DNA of 13,100 bases from NCBI GenBank assembly GCA_017411935.1, contig JAFQPC010000154.1:1-13100 (forward strand). Reading direction: 5' to 3'. This document shows, in pieces, positions 1 through 7,318 of the stretch (position 1 is its first letter; every line of letters starts with the position of its first letter). The translations under genes and the position numbers were made by a program. Source of the DNA: Clostridia bacterium (GTDB lineage Bacteria; Bacillota; Clostridia; Oscillospirales; CAG-272). A model generated the notes under the pieces. It did not search any database and had not been told where the DNA came from. It worked only from the letters and a program-made list of their open reading frames with translations.

Positions 1-1
1 C

Positions 2-2194
2 GCTTGTATCAGTGTGGGTGGTGTCGTTGGTATTTTTGAGCCGATCGGTCGTCCCGAGTTTACGATTTGCGGTGTTCGAATGTCGGGAGAGGTTGTTGGT
101 GAGCTGACTACCGCGGGCGGCATTCTCGGCTCGGTCTTTACGAGCGACTATATGGAGGACCATTACGCGGGCGGTAAGATCGCGATCTCGAATTGCGAAA
201 TTTCGGGAAGCGTTTCGTCGAGCGTTGCCAACACGATCCAAGGGGTTGGCGGTATCGTCGGCTCATTTGGTGGATTTAAACGCGATTATGGCGAATTTAC
301 CGCTTACGATGGGGAGCTTCATATTCATAACTGTGTGATCGGCGGTGAGCTTTTCAACGACAATGGCATCAATCAGATTACGTCGGTGGGAGGAGTGCTT
401 GGCACGATATCGTATCAGCATGCGGTCGTTACCGTTGAGCACTGTCTGATTACGGCATCTTTTCCGAACAATTCTGTGACGGCAAAGGACGGCACAGGTG
501 CGGCAATCATTCTCGGAACTGCCGCATCGCATAAGCTTACGACGCTGAACGTCAACAATACCGTGACGACGCACAAAGCCTTTGAGATGGTCGGCTCGGT
601 CGTCGCGAATGAAGAAAGCCTCGCAGTCCAACTCGTTCTCAACGGTCAAAAACGGAATGACGTGCCGGCGACCTATGATCTTGGCAGACGCAAGTATTGC
701 GGAGCGATTACCGACGGCTCGGTGGCAACCGTCTCGCAAACTGCGGCAAAGCTGATGGTGAAAACCGATGCCGACGGCTTTATTACCAAGGTCGGCGGAC
801 AGATCACCGTGCTTGGTGTGCAGGATAACGTCGCCGACGGTGCGACGCTGACGGCATCCGATACGTATGCTGTTCGGTTTATTTCCATTACAAGTGCCAA
901 AGGAGCGCAGTACGGTGAAATCAACGTCATCGCACGCGAAACGGCGACGGGTACAGCGCTGAAGAACTTTACGGCGAACGAAGCCAAGCTCTACGACGGA
1001 CTGACGGCATATGATCATAATGGCGCAATCATTCAATCGTATCGCACGAAAGATTTTGGCGGTGAGAAATTTATTGCGCTGATCATCAAAAACATTCCCG
1101 CGGGTACGGCGTACACCTTTGAGATCACGCCCTCTTATACGGCGGCGGACGGACGAAAGGTAACGGGCGAGACTGCCTCGGTGACTTATGACCAAAACGG
1201 ACAGTACGTTTCGTCGTCGCTTGACGTCGAAAAATTCAAGCGTGCTCCGACGGTACGCGTGATGTCGAGTAATATTCTGATTGCCGATGCGAGAGGATAT
1301 CACAAGGACGATATTCACAACGCGACGGGTGAGGTGTACGATCCCGCCAAGGACGACGGAAGAAACTCTACGAAGATCTATAAAGACGGACTGAACTACT
1401 ATTGGTATTTCCGTGACGACAATGCGGGAGAATATTTCGGACGGGAAAACGGCGTTGCCGGTACGGGCTTGATGGATGAGCCAAGAATGGAGCAGATGGC
1501 GCTGATGTACGCCGCGTATCAGCCTGATTTTATCGGTCTTCAAGAGGTGTACGGCGGTACGGTCATCAACACCACGCCAACCATCAATATGCAACAGACG
1601 CTGCTATCGTATCTCCCCAATAACTATGCCTACGTTGACTTTTCCAATAAAGTGTCGCTTGACGCGCACTATACGCCGATTCTTTACCGAACCGACAAGT
1701 GGCGGGTCATCGACAAGGACATTGCCGACGAGCAATGGGTCGAATACGCGAACGAAATGCACCGTTGGAACTGGGCGGTGTTTGAGAGCATAGAAAATCC
1801 CGAATGGAAGTTTATCGTGCTCAATCTGCACGGACCGAACAACCTTGCGGGTGCCGATACCAAGGAGTTCCAACCGACCTTCTATGCAAGATTGAACGAA
1901 GAGCTGAAGATGCTTGAATCGAAATATCCCGGAGTGGCAATTGCCGTGACGGGTGACTTTAACCAAACCTTGTCCTCGGCAATGGTCTCGACGATGCTTG
2001 CCGGAACGAGCCTTTCTCACACGATGACGCTCACCGAAAATCAAGAATATCATCCGCAGGGCATTGACCATATCTTTATTACGAGTGAGCTTGCTACGCC
2101 CGAGCAGTGCCGTATGGTGGACAATAAAATTCTTCGGAAATCGTCCGATCACAGCGCGGTCTTTACGGATTTCGTTTTGAAAAAGAAAAAGTAA
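2..2194 (+). CDS. Repeat-containing (GLUG-like) protein with C-terminal endonuclease/exonuclease/phosphatase domain, 5' end missing
   Basis: The reading frame is open to the left edge (the codons before the GTG at 14 are also coding), so the true start lies outside the window and at least 731 residues are present. The first ~250 residues carry spaced glycine-rich motifs such as GGVVGIF, GGILGSV, GGIVGSF and GGVLGTI, about 35-50 residues apart, which resemble GLUG-type beta-helix repeats of surface proteins. A beta-rich, Fn3/Ig-like stretch follows (nt ~790-1230). From nt ~1250 to the stop comes an EEP domain with all expected motifs: Asn at 1271-1273 (SSN), Glu at 1544-1546 (LQEV), His at 1829-1831 (NLHG), GDFN at 1952-1963 and SDH at 2144-2152. 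This family hydrolyses phosphodiester or phosphomonoester bonds (DNases, sphingomyelinases, phosphatases), and the substrate here cannot be told. I see no LPXTG motif or C-terminal membrane anchor; the chain ends in lysines. Export is inferred from the repeats, since any signal peptide would lie upstream. Confidence 0.85.
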   Translation, partial: ACISVGGVVGIFEPIGRPEFTICGVRMSGEVVGELTTAGGILGSVFTSDYMEDHYAGGKIAISNCEISGSVSSSVANTIQGVGGIVGSFGGFKRDYGEFTAYDGELHIHNCVIGGELFNDNGINQITSVGGVLGTISYQHAVVTVEHCLITASFPNNSVTAKDGTGAAIILGTAASHKLTTLNVNNTVTTHKAFEMVGSVVANEESLAVQLVLNGQKRNDVPATYDLGRRKYCGAITDGSVATVSQTAAKLMVKTDADGFITKVGGQITVLGVQDNVADGATLTASDTYAVRFISITSAKGAQYGEINVIARETATGTALKNFTANEAKLYDGLTAYDHNGAIIQSYRTKDFGGEKFIALIIKNIPAGTAYTFEITPSYTAADGRKVTGETASVTYDQNGQYVSSSLDVEKFKRAPTVRVMSSNILIADARGYHKDDIHNATGEVYDPAKDDGRNSTKIYKDGLNYYWYFRDDNAGEYFGRENGVAGTGLMDEPRMEQMALMYAAYQPDFIGLQEVYGGTVINTTPTINMQQTLLSYLPNNYAYVDFSNKVSLDAHYTPILYRTDKWRVIDKDIADEQWVEYANEMHRWNWAVFESIENPEWKFIVLNLHGPNNLAGADTKEFQPTFYARLNEELKMLESKYPGVAIAVTGDFNQTLSSAMVSTMLAGTSLSHTMTLTENQEYHPQGIDHIFITSELATPEQCRMVDNKILRKSSDHSAVFTDFVLKKKK

Positions 2195-2202
2195 ACTACA
2201 GA

Positions 2203-2240
2203 AAAACCGCAGTTGCGAGATGTTTCGCAACTGCGGTTTT
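2203..2240. terminator. Bidirectional Rho-independent terminator
   Basis: A perfect 16-bp inverted repeat (2203-2218 with 2225-2240) with a 6-nt loop has AAAA on one side and TTTT on the other. It therefore reads as a hairpin plus U-tract on both strands. It sits 9 bp after the stop of the repeat-EEP gene and 12 bp from the stop of the convergent acyl-CoA synthetase gene, and should end both transcripts. Confidence 0.93.
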
Positions 2241-2252
2241 GTTTTGACTTTT

Positions 2253-3962
2253 TTATTCCTCGGAAATTTTCTTTTTGTATTCTTCCATCAAGAGGGCGGG
2301 GAGCTCGAAGCGTTTGATCTTCTTCGAGGTATTTTTGGGAAGCGCCTCGTCGCGGACGAGTAGCACGTCGATGCGCTTATAGGTCTGGACGATGGCATTG
2401 ACGTCCTCGACAGCAAATTTGACGAGCTTTTCCACGGCGGCACGTTCTGCGTGTTTGCCGAGTGTTTCCTTGGCGTAATCCATATCGGGAACGATGGCTG
2501 CGACGATGTCGTAGTCTTTTTTCTTTTCGTTCTGAATGCCGAGCACCGCGACTTCACCGACAATCGGATTGCGCGAGAGATAGGATTCCAGCTCCTCGGG
2601 GAAAACGTTCTTTCCGTTTGCCTTGACGATGACGTTCTTCTTTCTTCCCGTGATGATGAGAAATCCGTCGCGGTCGATATAGCCGAGGTCTCCCGTATGC
2701 AACCAGCCGTTTTTCTTGACCTCGGCGGTCAGATCGGGTCTTCCGTAATATCCGAGCATAACGTTATCGCCGCGGTAGCAGATCTCGCCCGTACCGTCCT
2801 CGGCGCAGTCGATGATCTTCAGCTCGCCCTCGGGGAGCACGAGTCCTGCGGAACGGTCATTGAAGAATCGGTCGTGGTTGACGGCGGCAAGGGGTGCCGA
2901 TTCGGTAAGGCCATAGCCCTGAATGATATTCAGACCGAACTCTCTCATTCCCGCGATAATATCGGGATCAATGGGAGCGCCGCCCGAAACGAGCAGATCG
3001 AGCTTTCCGCCGAAGGACTGATGGATCTCGGCAAACGCCTTTTTCTTGGCTGCCATTCGTGCCGACGCGGGTTGGATCTTATTCGTCAGGTTGATAACGG
3101 TGCGTACTTTTTTCTCGATGCCTTTTTTGCGGATATTTGCCCAGATCTTGCGGTACATTGTTTCAATGAGAAGCGGAACGCAAAGCATCTTCGTAGGATG
3201 AACCTCTTGTACGTTCTTCATAATATAGCGCACTCCCTCGGAGAATGCGACCGACGCGCCTTGCGAGAGCGGATAGAGAAATCCGCAGGTACATTCATAG
3301 ACGTGGTGCAGAGGAAGCACCGACAGCGCGCGATCCTCGGGGGTGATCTGAACCATACGAGCGAGGTTCTGAACCGTGTGACAGATGTTTCTCTGTGAAA
3401 GCATAACTCCCTTTGACGTGCCCGTTGTGCCCGAGGTAAAGATCAGCGAGCAGAGGGCATCAACGTCGATCGAGAGATCGGTATATGCCACGCTTCCGTC
3501 AGAGAGCGCGCTCGATCCTTCGGCAATGAGTGCGGGGAGCTCGGAGAACGAGATGCGTGTTACTCCCTCGTCGAGCTCGGAAAGTTTTCCTTCGTATTTC
3601 TTGGAATAGAGAACGAGCGAGGCTTCCGAGATGCGCGCAATGTTTGCGATCTCCTCAGCGGGAATTTCCTTATCGACGGGAACGACGACACCAAGTCCGC
3701 AGGTGACGGCAAGATAGGAAAGACACCAATGATAGGAGTTCTCTCCCGTGACGATGACGCGCGCTCCCGCAAAGCCGCGCTCTGCGAGCGCCGTACCGAG
3801 CGCAAAGACTTCATTTTTCAGACGCGCGTAACTGTACGCGCGGTATTTTCCGTCGATCTTTTGCAAAAAGGCGGGGCGTGCGGGATAAAGACGCGCGCTT
3901 TCCTCGAGCATTTCACGGAGATCGTGAATTTTTTTTGTGGGATACAGCTTGTAATGTGCCAT
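2253..3962 (-). CDS. AMP-binding long-chain acyl-CoA synthetase-like protein (FadD type)
   Basis: This is an adenylate-forming enzyme expected to activate a fatty acid with ATP and transfer it to CoA. From the start at 3962 (569 residues) the family motifs appear in order: the phosphate loop SGTTGTSKG (177-185), YGLTES (350-355), the TGD motif (423-425), GRKKN with NGKNVFPEE after it (from 439), and the C-terminal lysine region NTSKKIKR (544-551). The length fits the family and no transmembrane segment is evident. A longer start at 3974 is possible, but the ATG at 3962 has GAGG (3972-3969) six bases upstream and the outer ATG has only a weak site, so I chose 3962. The gene is a single transcription unit, divergent from the PTS gene and convergent with the repeat-EEP gene. 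Its promoter carries a tandem dyad operator, so it is probably repressor-controlled. An exogenous fatty-acid or membrane-lipid role is inference. Confidence 0.93.
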   Translation of the reverse strand: MAHYKLYPTKKIHDLREMLEESARLYPARPAFLQKIDGKYRAYSYARLKNEVFALGTALAERGFAGARVIVTGENSYHWCLSYLAVTCGLGVVVPVDKEIPAEEIANIARISEASLVLYSKKYEGKLSELDEGVTRISFSELPALIAEGSSALSDGSVAYTDLSIDVDALCSLIFTSGTTGTSKGVMLSQRNICHTVQNLARMVQITPEDRALSVLPLHHVYECTCGFLYPLSQGASVAFSEGVRYIMKNVQEVHPTKMLCVPLLIETMYRKIWANIRKKGIEKKVRTVINLTNKIQPASARMAAKKKAFAEIHQSFGGKLDLLVSGGAPIDPDIIAGMREFGLNIIQGYGLTESAPLAAVNHDRFFNDRSAGLVLPEGELKIIDCAEDGTGEICYRGDNVMLGYYGRPDLTAEVKKNGWLHTGDLGYIDRDGFLIITGRKKNVIVKANGKNVFPEELESYLSRNPIVGEVAVLGIQNEKKKDYDIVAAIVPDMDYAKETLGKHAERAAVEKLVKFAVEDVNAIVQTYKRIDVLLVRDEALPKNTSKKIKRFELPALLMEEYKKKISEE

Positions 3963-3985
3963 AACGTACCTCATATTTCTTAAAA

Positions 3986-4012
3986 TTGAGCGCTCAACAT
4001 TTGAGTTCTCAA
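3986..4012 (-). promoter_or_regulatory. Tandem palindromic operator upstream of the acyl-CoA synthetase gene
   Basis: Two 12-bp dyads of the form TTGAG-n2-CTCAA lie 15 bp apart centre to centre: 3986-3997 (TTGAGCGCTCAA, a perfect palindrome) and 4001-4012 (TTGAGTTCTCAA, mismatched only in the middle two bases). They lie just downstream of the -10 element and over the expected transcription start, where a bound dimeric repressor would block initiation. The shape fits a TetR/AcrR- or GntR-type site. No regulator gene lies next to it in this window. Confidence 0.7.
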
Positions 4013-4014
4013 CA

Positions 4015-4023
4015 ATTATATCA
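4015..4023 (-). promoter_or_regulatory. Extended -10 promoter of the acyl-CoA synthetase gene
   Basis: On the minus strand the sequence TGATATAAT (4023 to 4015) is a perfect extended -10 element (TGn-TATAAT). No good -35 hexamer is visible at 17 bp; the best candidate, TTCACA at 4046-4041, is 20 bp away. Extended -10 promoters often manage without a -35. Transcription would begin near 4008, inside the second dyad of the operator. Confidence 0.65.
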
Positions 4024-4079
4024 TATTTTTTTGTGTTATGTGTGAATTATATGTTAATTTCTAAGAAAAATACGGTGGT

Positions 4080-4110
4080 TTGAAAAAAATAGTTCTTGGA
4101 GTGATAAAAT
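4080..4110 (+). promoter_or_regulatory. Probable promoter of the PTS gene
   Basis: TTGAAA (4080-4085) and TAAAAT (4105-4110) are separated by 19 bp, and the -10 is preceded by TG at 4102-4103, giving an extended -10 (TGATAAAAT). The spacing is long, so the call rests mainly on the extended -10 and on position, about 55 bp before the start codon. No clear catabolite-response (cre) palindrome was seen. Confidence 0.5.
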
Positions 4111-4163
4111 TCGTGCCGAAAGAGAATACTACCAAAAAACGATAGTAACAAAGGAGAGAAACT

Positions 4164-6302
4164 GTGAAACAACCGAAACAACCGATCGCATCGCCGCTTC
4201 GCGGACGCGTTCTGCCGCTGTCCGAGGTTTCCGATCCTGTCTTTTCGGATCGGATCCTTGGAGATGGATGTGTGATCCTTCCCGAGGACGGGAATATTTA
4301 CAGTCCTGTGGACGGAGTGATCTCCTCGATTGCCGAGACGCGCCATGCCTACGGATTTTTATCGCGTGACGGGATCGAGGTGCTTGTGCACTTTGGACTC
4401 GAGACCGTCTCGCTTGGCGGGGAAGGATTTCGTTCGCTCAAAAAAGAGGGCGACGAGGTCAAGAAGGGAGAGAAGATCGCCGAGGTCGATCTTGCGCTCC
4501 TGAAAGAAAAAGGGATCTCACTGATGACCCCCGTGCTGATCTGTAATGCGAACGAGGGGGATTTGGTAACGCTGCGTGCCGCGCAAGATTCGACGGTGAG
4601 TGTGGGAGATGCTCTCATTGAGCTTACCCGTCAAAAGAAAAGCAAAAAAACGAATTCTGCCAAAGGGAAGAGCTTTGACTTTTTGCAACGCCTTGGCAAG
4701 GTATTGATGGTCGTTATCGCCGTGATGCCTGCGGCAGGACTTGCCATCAGCCTTGGAAAGCTGCTTGCGCTTGTCGGCGGGGATCTCGGCTGGCTTATGA
4801 CGGTCGGCGCGATTCTGGAGAACATCGGTTGGGCGATCATCGGAAATCTGCATCTGCTCTTTGCCGTTGCCATTGGTGGATCGTGGGCGCGTGACCGCGC
4901 GGGGGGCGCGTTTGCGGCGGTGATCGCATTTATCCTCATTAATAATATTACGGGTTCGATCTTCGGGGTCACAAGCGCGATGCTTCAGGACCCGAATGCC
5001 GTAACGCATACCCTTTTTGGCAGAGAAATTGCCGTGGACGGTTATTTTACCTCGGTGCTCGGCTCGCCCGCACTCAATATGGGTGTGTTCGTTGGCATTA
5101 TCGCGGGCTTCCTCGGCGGAATTCTTTACAACAAATATTACAATTTCCGAAAGCTTCCCGACGCGCTTTCTTTCTTTAACGGTAAGCGCTTCGTTCCTCT
5201 CGTTGTGATCGTCTGGTCGGCGCTCGTGGCACTCGTGCTCGCCATTGTTTGGCCCGTGGTTCAGCACGGCATCAATGCCTTTGGTGTTTGGATCGCAAAC
5301 TCTGCCGACACCTCGCCCGTGCTCGCTCCCTTTATTTACGGAACACTCGAGCGTTTGCTTTTGCCCTTTGGCCTGCATCATATGCTGACGATCCCGATGA
5401 ACTACACCTCGTTTGGCGGAACCTATCTCATTCAGACGGGGGCATCGGCAGGTACGACGGTCTTTGGACAAGACCCTCTGTGGCTCGCTTGGGTGACCGA
5501 CCTTATCAATTTCAAGAATGCGGGCGATATGGCGGCGTACGAAGCTTTGCTGACGGGAATTACGCCCGCGCGCTTTAAGGTAGGACAGATGATCGGCTCG
5601 ACGGGACTTTTGCTCGGCATTGGTCTTGCGATGTTCCGCCGCGTTGAGCCCGAGAAGCGGAAGAGATACCGTTCGATTTATTTTTCGGCGGCACTCGCCG
5701 TTTTTCTGACGGGCGTGACCGAGCCGCTTGAATTTATGTTTATGTTCTGTGCTATTCCGCTGTATCTTGTTTATGCGGTCTTGCAAGGGGCGGCATTCGC
5801 GCTTGCGGGCATTGTGGATCTGCGCTTGCATTCTTTTGGTAACGTTGAGCTTGCCACGCGACTTCCGATGTCGATCAGTGCGGGACTTGGACGCGATCTG
5901 ATCAATTTTGTGATCGCGTCGGTTGCCTTCTTTGCCATCGGCTATTTCGTGGCATATTATATGATTGGAAAGCTTCGTTACGCGACCCCCGGACGTCTTG
6001 GCAACTATATGGACGAAAATGCCGAGGATTTTCGGGCAAAGAGTCCTTCGGGCTCCGAAGCGCAAAAGGACAGTCAAGCCGAGCGAATCATTGCCTTGCT
6101 CGGCGGACGGGAAAATATCGTTCTCGTCGATTCCTGTATGACGCGGCTGCGCGTTACGGTCAAGGACGCGGCGCTCGTTGCCGAGGAGAGTGAATGGAAA
6201 CGGGAGGGCGCGCTGAGTCTGCTCAAAAAGGGTGACGGTATTCAAGCGGTCTACGGTCCAAAAGCTGACGTACTGAAATCCGATATTAACGATGTGTTAT
6301 AA
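4164..6302 (+). CDS. PTS sugar permease EIIA-EIIC-EIIB, glucose/maltose family
   Basis: This is a membrane permease of the glucose-type phosphotransferase superfamily that imports a sugar and phosphorylates it at the expense of PEP. Residues 1 to ~150 form a EIIA-Glc domain: His61 and the phosphorylated His76 (LVHFGLETV) are 15 residues apart, as are His75 and His90 of E. coli Crr. Residues ~170-600 form the multi-span EIIC domain, with family signatures such as PFGLHHMLTIPMNY and GVTEPLEFMFMF. Residues ~638-712 form EIIB with Cys658 in DSCMTRLRV. All phosphorylation sites are intact. The GTG start at 4164 is supported by AAGGAG seven bases upstream. Glucose, maltose or N-acetylglucosamine cannot be separated by eye. 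The downstream MapP-like phosphatase and MalQ favour maltose or another alpha-glucoside, as in E. faecalis MalT (inference). The A-C-B domain order differs from the familiar C-B-A of NagE. Confidence 0.93.
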   Translation: MKQPKQPIASPLRGRVLPLSEVSDPVFSDRILGDGCVILPEDGNIYSPVDGVISSIAETRHAYGFLSRDGIEVLVHFGLETVSLGGEGFRSLKKEGDEVKKGEKIAEVDLALLKEKGISLMTPVLICNANEGDLVTLRAAQDSTVSVGDALIELTRQKKSKKTNSAKGKSFDFLQRLGKVLMVVIAVMPAAGLAISLGKLLALVGGDLGWLMTVGAILENIGWAIIGNLHLLFAVAIGGSWARDRAGGAFAAVIAFILINNITGSIFGVTSAMLQDPNAVTHTLFGREIAVDGYFTSVLGSPALNMGVFVGIIAGFLGGILYNKYYNFRKLPDALSFFNGKRFVPLVVIVWSALVALVLAIVWPVVQHGINAFGVWIANSADTSPVLAPFIYGTLERLLLPFGLHHMLTIPMNYTSFGGTYLIQTGASAGTTVFGQDPLWLAWVTDLINFKNAGDMAAYEALLTGITPARFKVGQMIGSTGLLLGIGLAMFRRVEPEKRKRYRSIYFSAALAVFLTGVTEPLEFMFMFCAIPLYLVYAVLQGAAFALAGIVDLRLHSFGNVELATRLPMSISAGLGRDLINFVIASVAFFAIGYFVAYYMIGKLRYATPGRLGNYMDENAEDFRAKSPSGSEAQKDSQAERIIALLGGRENIVLVDSCMTRLRVTVKDAALVAEESEWKREGALSLLKKGDGIQAVYGPKADVLKSDINDVL

Positions 6303-6312
6303 GGGGACGCGT

Positions 6313-6342
6313 GTACCTTTTCTTTTGAAAAAGAAAAGGTAC
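6313..6342. repeat. Perfect 14-bp inverted repeat with 2-nt centre
   Basis: GTACCTTTTCTTTT (6313-6326) is followed after two bases by its exact reverse complement (6329-6342). A further CAAAAGAAAA tract follows at once. It starts 10 bp after the PTS stop codon and could act as a transcript-end or RNA-stability hairpin. The GTACC-flanked poly-purine/pyrimidine form also resembles dispersed intergenic palindromes found in many copies in some bacterial genomes. Only one copy is in this window. Confidence 0.75.
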
Positions 6343-6415
6343 CAAAAGAAAACTGCACGGAATTAGTAATTGCTGTTGCCGTATTGGTTGTGCAGAGTTC
6401 GGCTTTCTGAGGAAC

Positions 6416-6447
6416 AAAACCGTCGGACAGTACCTACCGACGGTTTT
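6416..6447 (+). terminator. Terminator-like hairpin after the PTS gene
   Basis: An 11-bp perfect stem, AAAACCGTCGG (6416-6426) with CCGACGGTTTT (6437-6447), encloses a 10-nt loop. The U-tract is only the TTTT of the stem arm followed by GGG, so termination may be incomplete. That would let a fraction of PTS transcripts continue into the phosphatase and malQ. Confidence 0.65.
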
Positions 6448-6493
6448 GGGATGCGATTTGATTAAAAGTTATGATAATAAATTTAGGATGTTG

Positions 6494-7318
6494 ATGAAAA
6501 TGAAGCTTTTGACATTCAACACACACAGTCTTGTTGAGGGACGGGGCGAGGAGCAGATCTCGGTACTTGCCGATGCCATCCTTTCGGAAGGATTTGACGT
6601 GGTAGCGCTCCAAGAGGTCAATCAGCCGAAAGATCGTGCGCCGATGTCGGAAGGCGCATCGGTGAAGCAGGGAAATTTCGCTGCCGAGGTGATAGAAAAG
6701 CTTGGTAAGGCGGGAGAAAAATATCACTTCTCGTATCTGCCTATCAAGCTCGGATACGAAAAATACGACGAGGGTCTTGCCTTTCTTTGCCGCGCGCCGA
6801 TCATCGAGACACGGAGCATTCTTCTGAGCAAGCCCCGATCGTATATTGATTGGAAAAAGAGAATGGCGCTCGGCATTCGCTGTGAGGGCTCGGACGAGTG
6901 GTTTTGGAATCTTCATATGAGCTGGTGGGAAGATGCCGACGAGCCGTTTTGCGCTCAGTGGGTGCGGCTGTTACCGCACCTTTCGGCGGGGCAAGTTTTT
7001 TGGCTTCTCGGAGATTTCAATAATCCCGCCGAGGTACGTGGAGAGGGGTATGATCTCTTGCGTGAGTTTGGACTTTTCGATGCCTTTGCGGCGGCAGAGA
7101 AGCGTTGTGGTGAGGGAACGGCACGCTCGGGGATCGACGGTTGGCACGGGAAAGACGTGCCTTGCGAGCTTCTTCGGATCGACCAGATCTGGGCGAGTCG
7201 ACCTTGGCGGATTTTGGAATCCCGTACTCTTTTTGATGGGGTTCGGTATCCCGAGATCTCGGATCATTTCGGTGTTGCCGTGACGGTAGAAAACAGTTGT
7301 GAGGAGAAAACAGAATGA
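6494..7318 (+). CDS. mapP: EEP-superfamily phosphatase, RgfB/MapP-like (probable maltose 6'-phosphate phosphatase)
   Basis: This is a 274-residue cytosolic EEP enzyme without signal peptide or membrane segment. Motifs are complete: Asn9 (TFNTHS), Glu41 (LQEVNQ), His141 (NLHMSWW), Asp174/Asn176 (GDFNNPAEVRGEGYDL), Asp230 (RIDQIW) and Asp257/His258 (SDHFGV). The opening MKLLTFNTHS, the KLGYEKYDEGLA segment and the GDFNNPA block are features I recognise from the RgfB-like branch. That branch includes MapP, the maltose 6'-phosphate phosphatase encoded just downstream of the maltose PTS permease gene malT in Enterococcus faecalis. The same neighbour is present here, so the role is likely removal of phosphate from PTS-imported disaccharide; the gene symbol is tentative. 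The ATG at 6494 has AGGA five bases upstream. An earlier in-frame ATG at 6446 lies in a terminator arm and is rejected; the ATG at 6500 is a possible alternative. It overlaps malQ by 4 bp, so the two are translationally coupled. Confidence 0.85.
   Translation: MKMKLLTFNTHSLVEGRGEEQISVLADAILSEGFDVVALQEVNQPKDRAPMSEGASVKQGNFAAEVIEKLGKAGEKYHFSYLPIKLGYEKYDEGLAFLCRAPIIETRSILLSKPRSYIDWKKRMALGIRCEGSDEWFWNLHMSWWEDADEPFCAQWVRLLPHLSAGQVFWLLGDFNNPAEVRGEGYDLLREFGLFDAFAAAEKRCGEGTARSGIDGWHGKDVPCELLRIDQIWASRPWRILESRTLFDGVRYPEISDHFGVAVTVENSCEEKTE

Larger units (their letters stand above)
6303..6493 (+). other. Intergenic region between the PTS and phosphatase genes
   Basis: This 191-bp stretch has no supported gene. 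It holds a long AT-rich palindrome (6313-6342), a short dyad CTGCAC/GTGCAG (6353-6358 with 6390-6395) and a terminator-like hairpin (6416-6447). Transcription from the PTS gene would have to pass both hairpins to reach the phosphatase and malQ. A weak -10 candidate (TATGAT, 6470-6475) might serve the downstream genes, but it is too close to the start codon to call. Confidence 0.6.

Noticed and set aside
263..1594. 443-residue open frame antisense to the repeat-EEP gene
   Set aside because: It lies wholly inside a well-supported gene on the other strand, is unusually rich in Arg and Val, and shows no motif.
2451..3398. 315-residue open frame antisense to the acyl-CoA synthetase gene
   Set aside because: The minus-strand gene has every expected adenylation motif; the plus-strand frame matches nothing I recognise.
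4127..4147. Short dyad (TACTACC / GATAGTA) before the PTS ribosome binding site as an operator or anti-terminator target
   Set aside because: Only 6 of 7 positions pair and the sequence is AT-rich, so chance is likely; no second copy or antiterminator gene is nearby.
4518..6245. 575-residue open frame antisense to the PTS gene
   Set aside because: It is a shadow of the strongly supported permease frame: composition is rich in Arg, His and Asn with no recognisable domain or membrane pattern.
6446..6475. Promoter for the phosphatase-malQ pair (TTGGGA and TATGAT, 18 bp apart)
   Set aside because: The -35 is poor and overlaps a terminator arm, and the start site would leave a leader of only about 12 nt, with the ribosome binding site at its extreme 5' end.
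6446..6493. Upstream in-frame ATG as start of the MapP-like phosphatase
   Set aside because: It falls in the right arm of a terminator hairpin and has no ribosome binding site, and the 16 extra residues precede the conserved MKLLTFNTHS opening.
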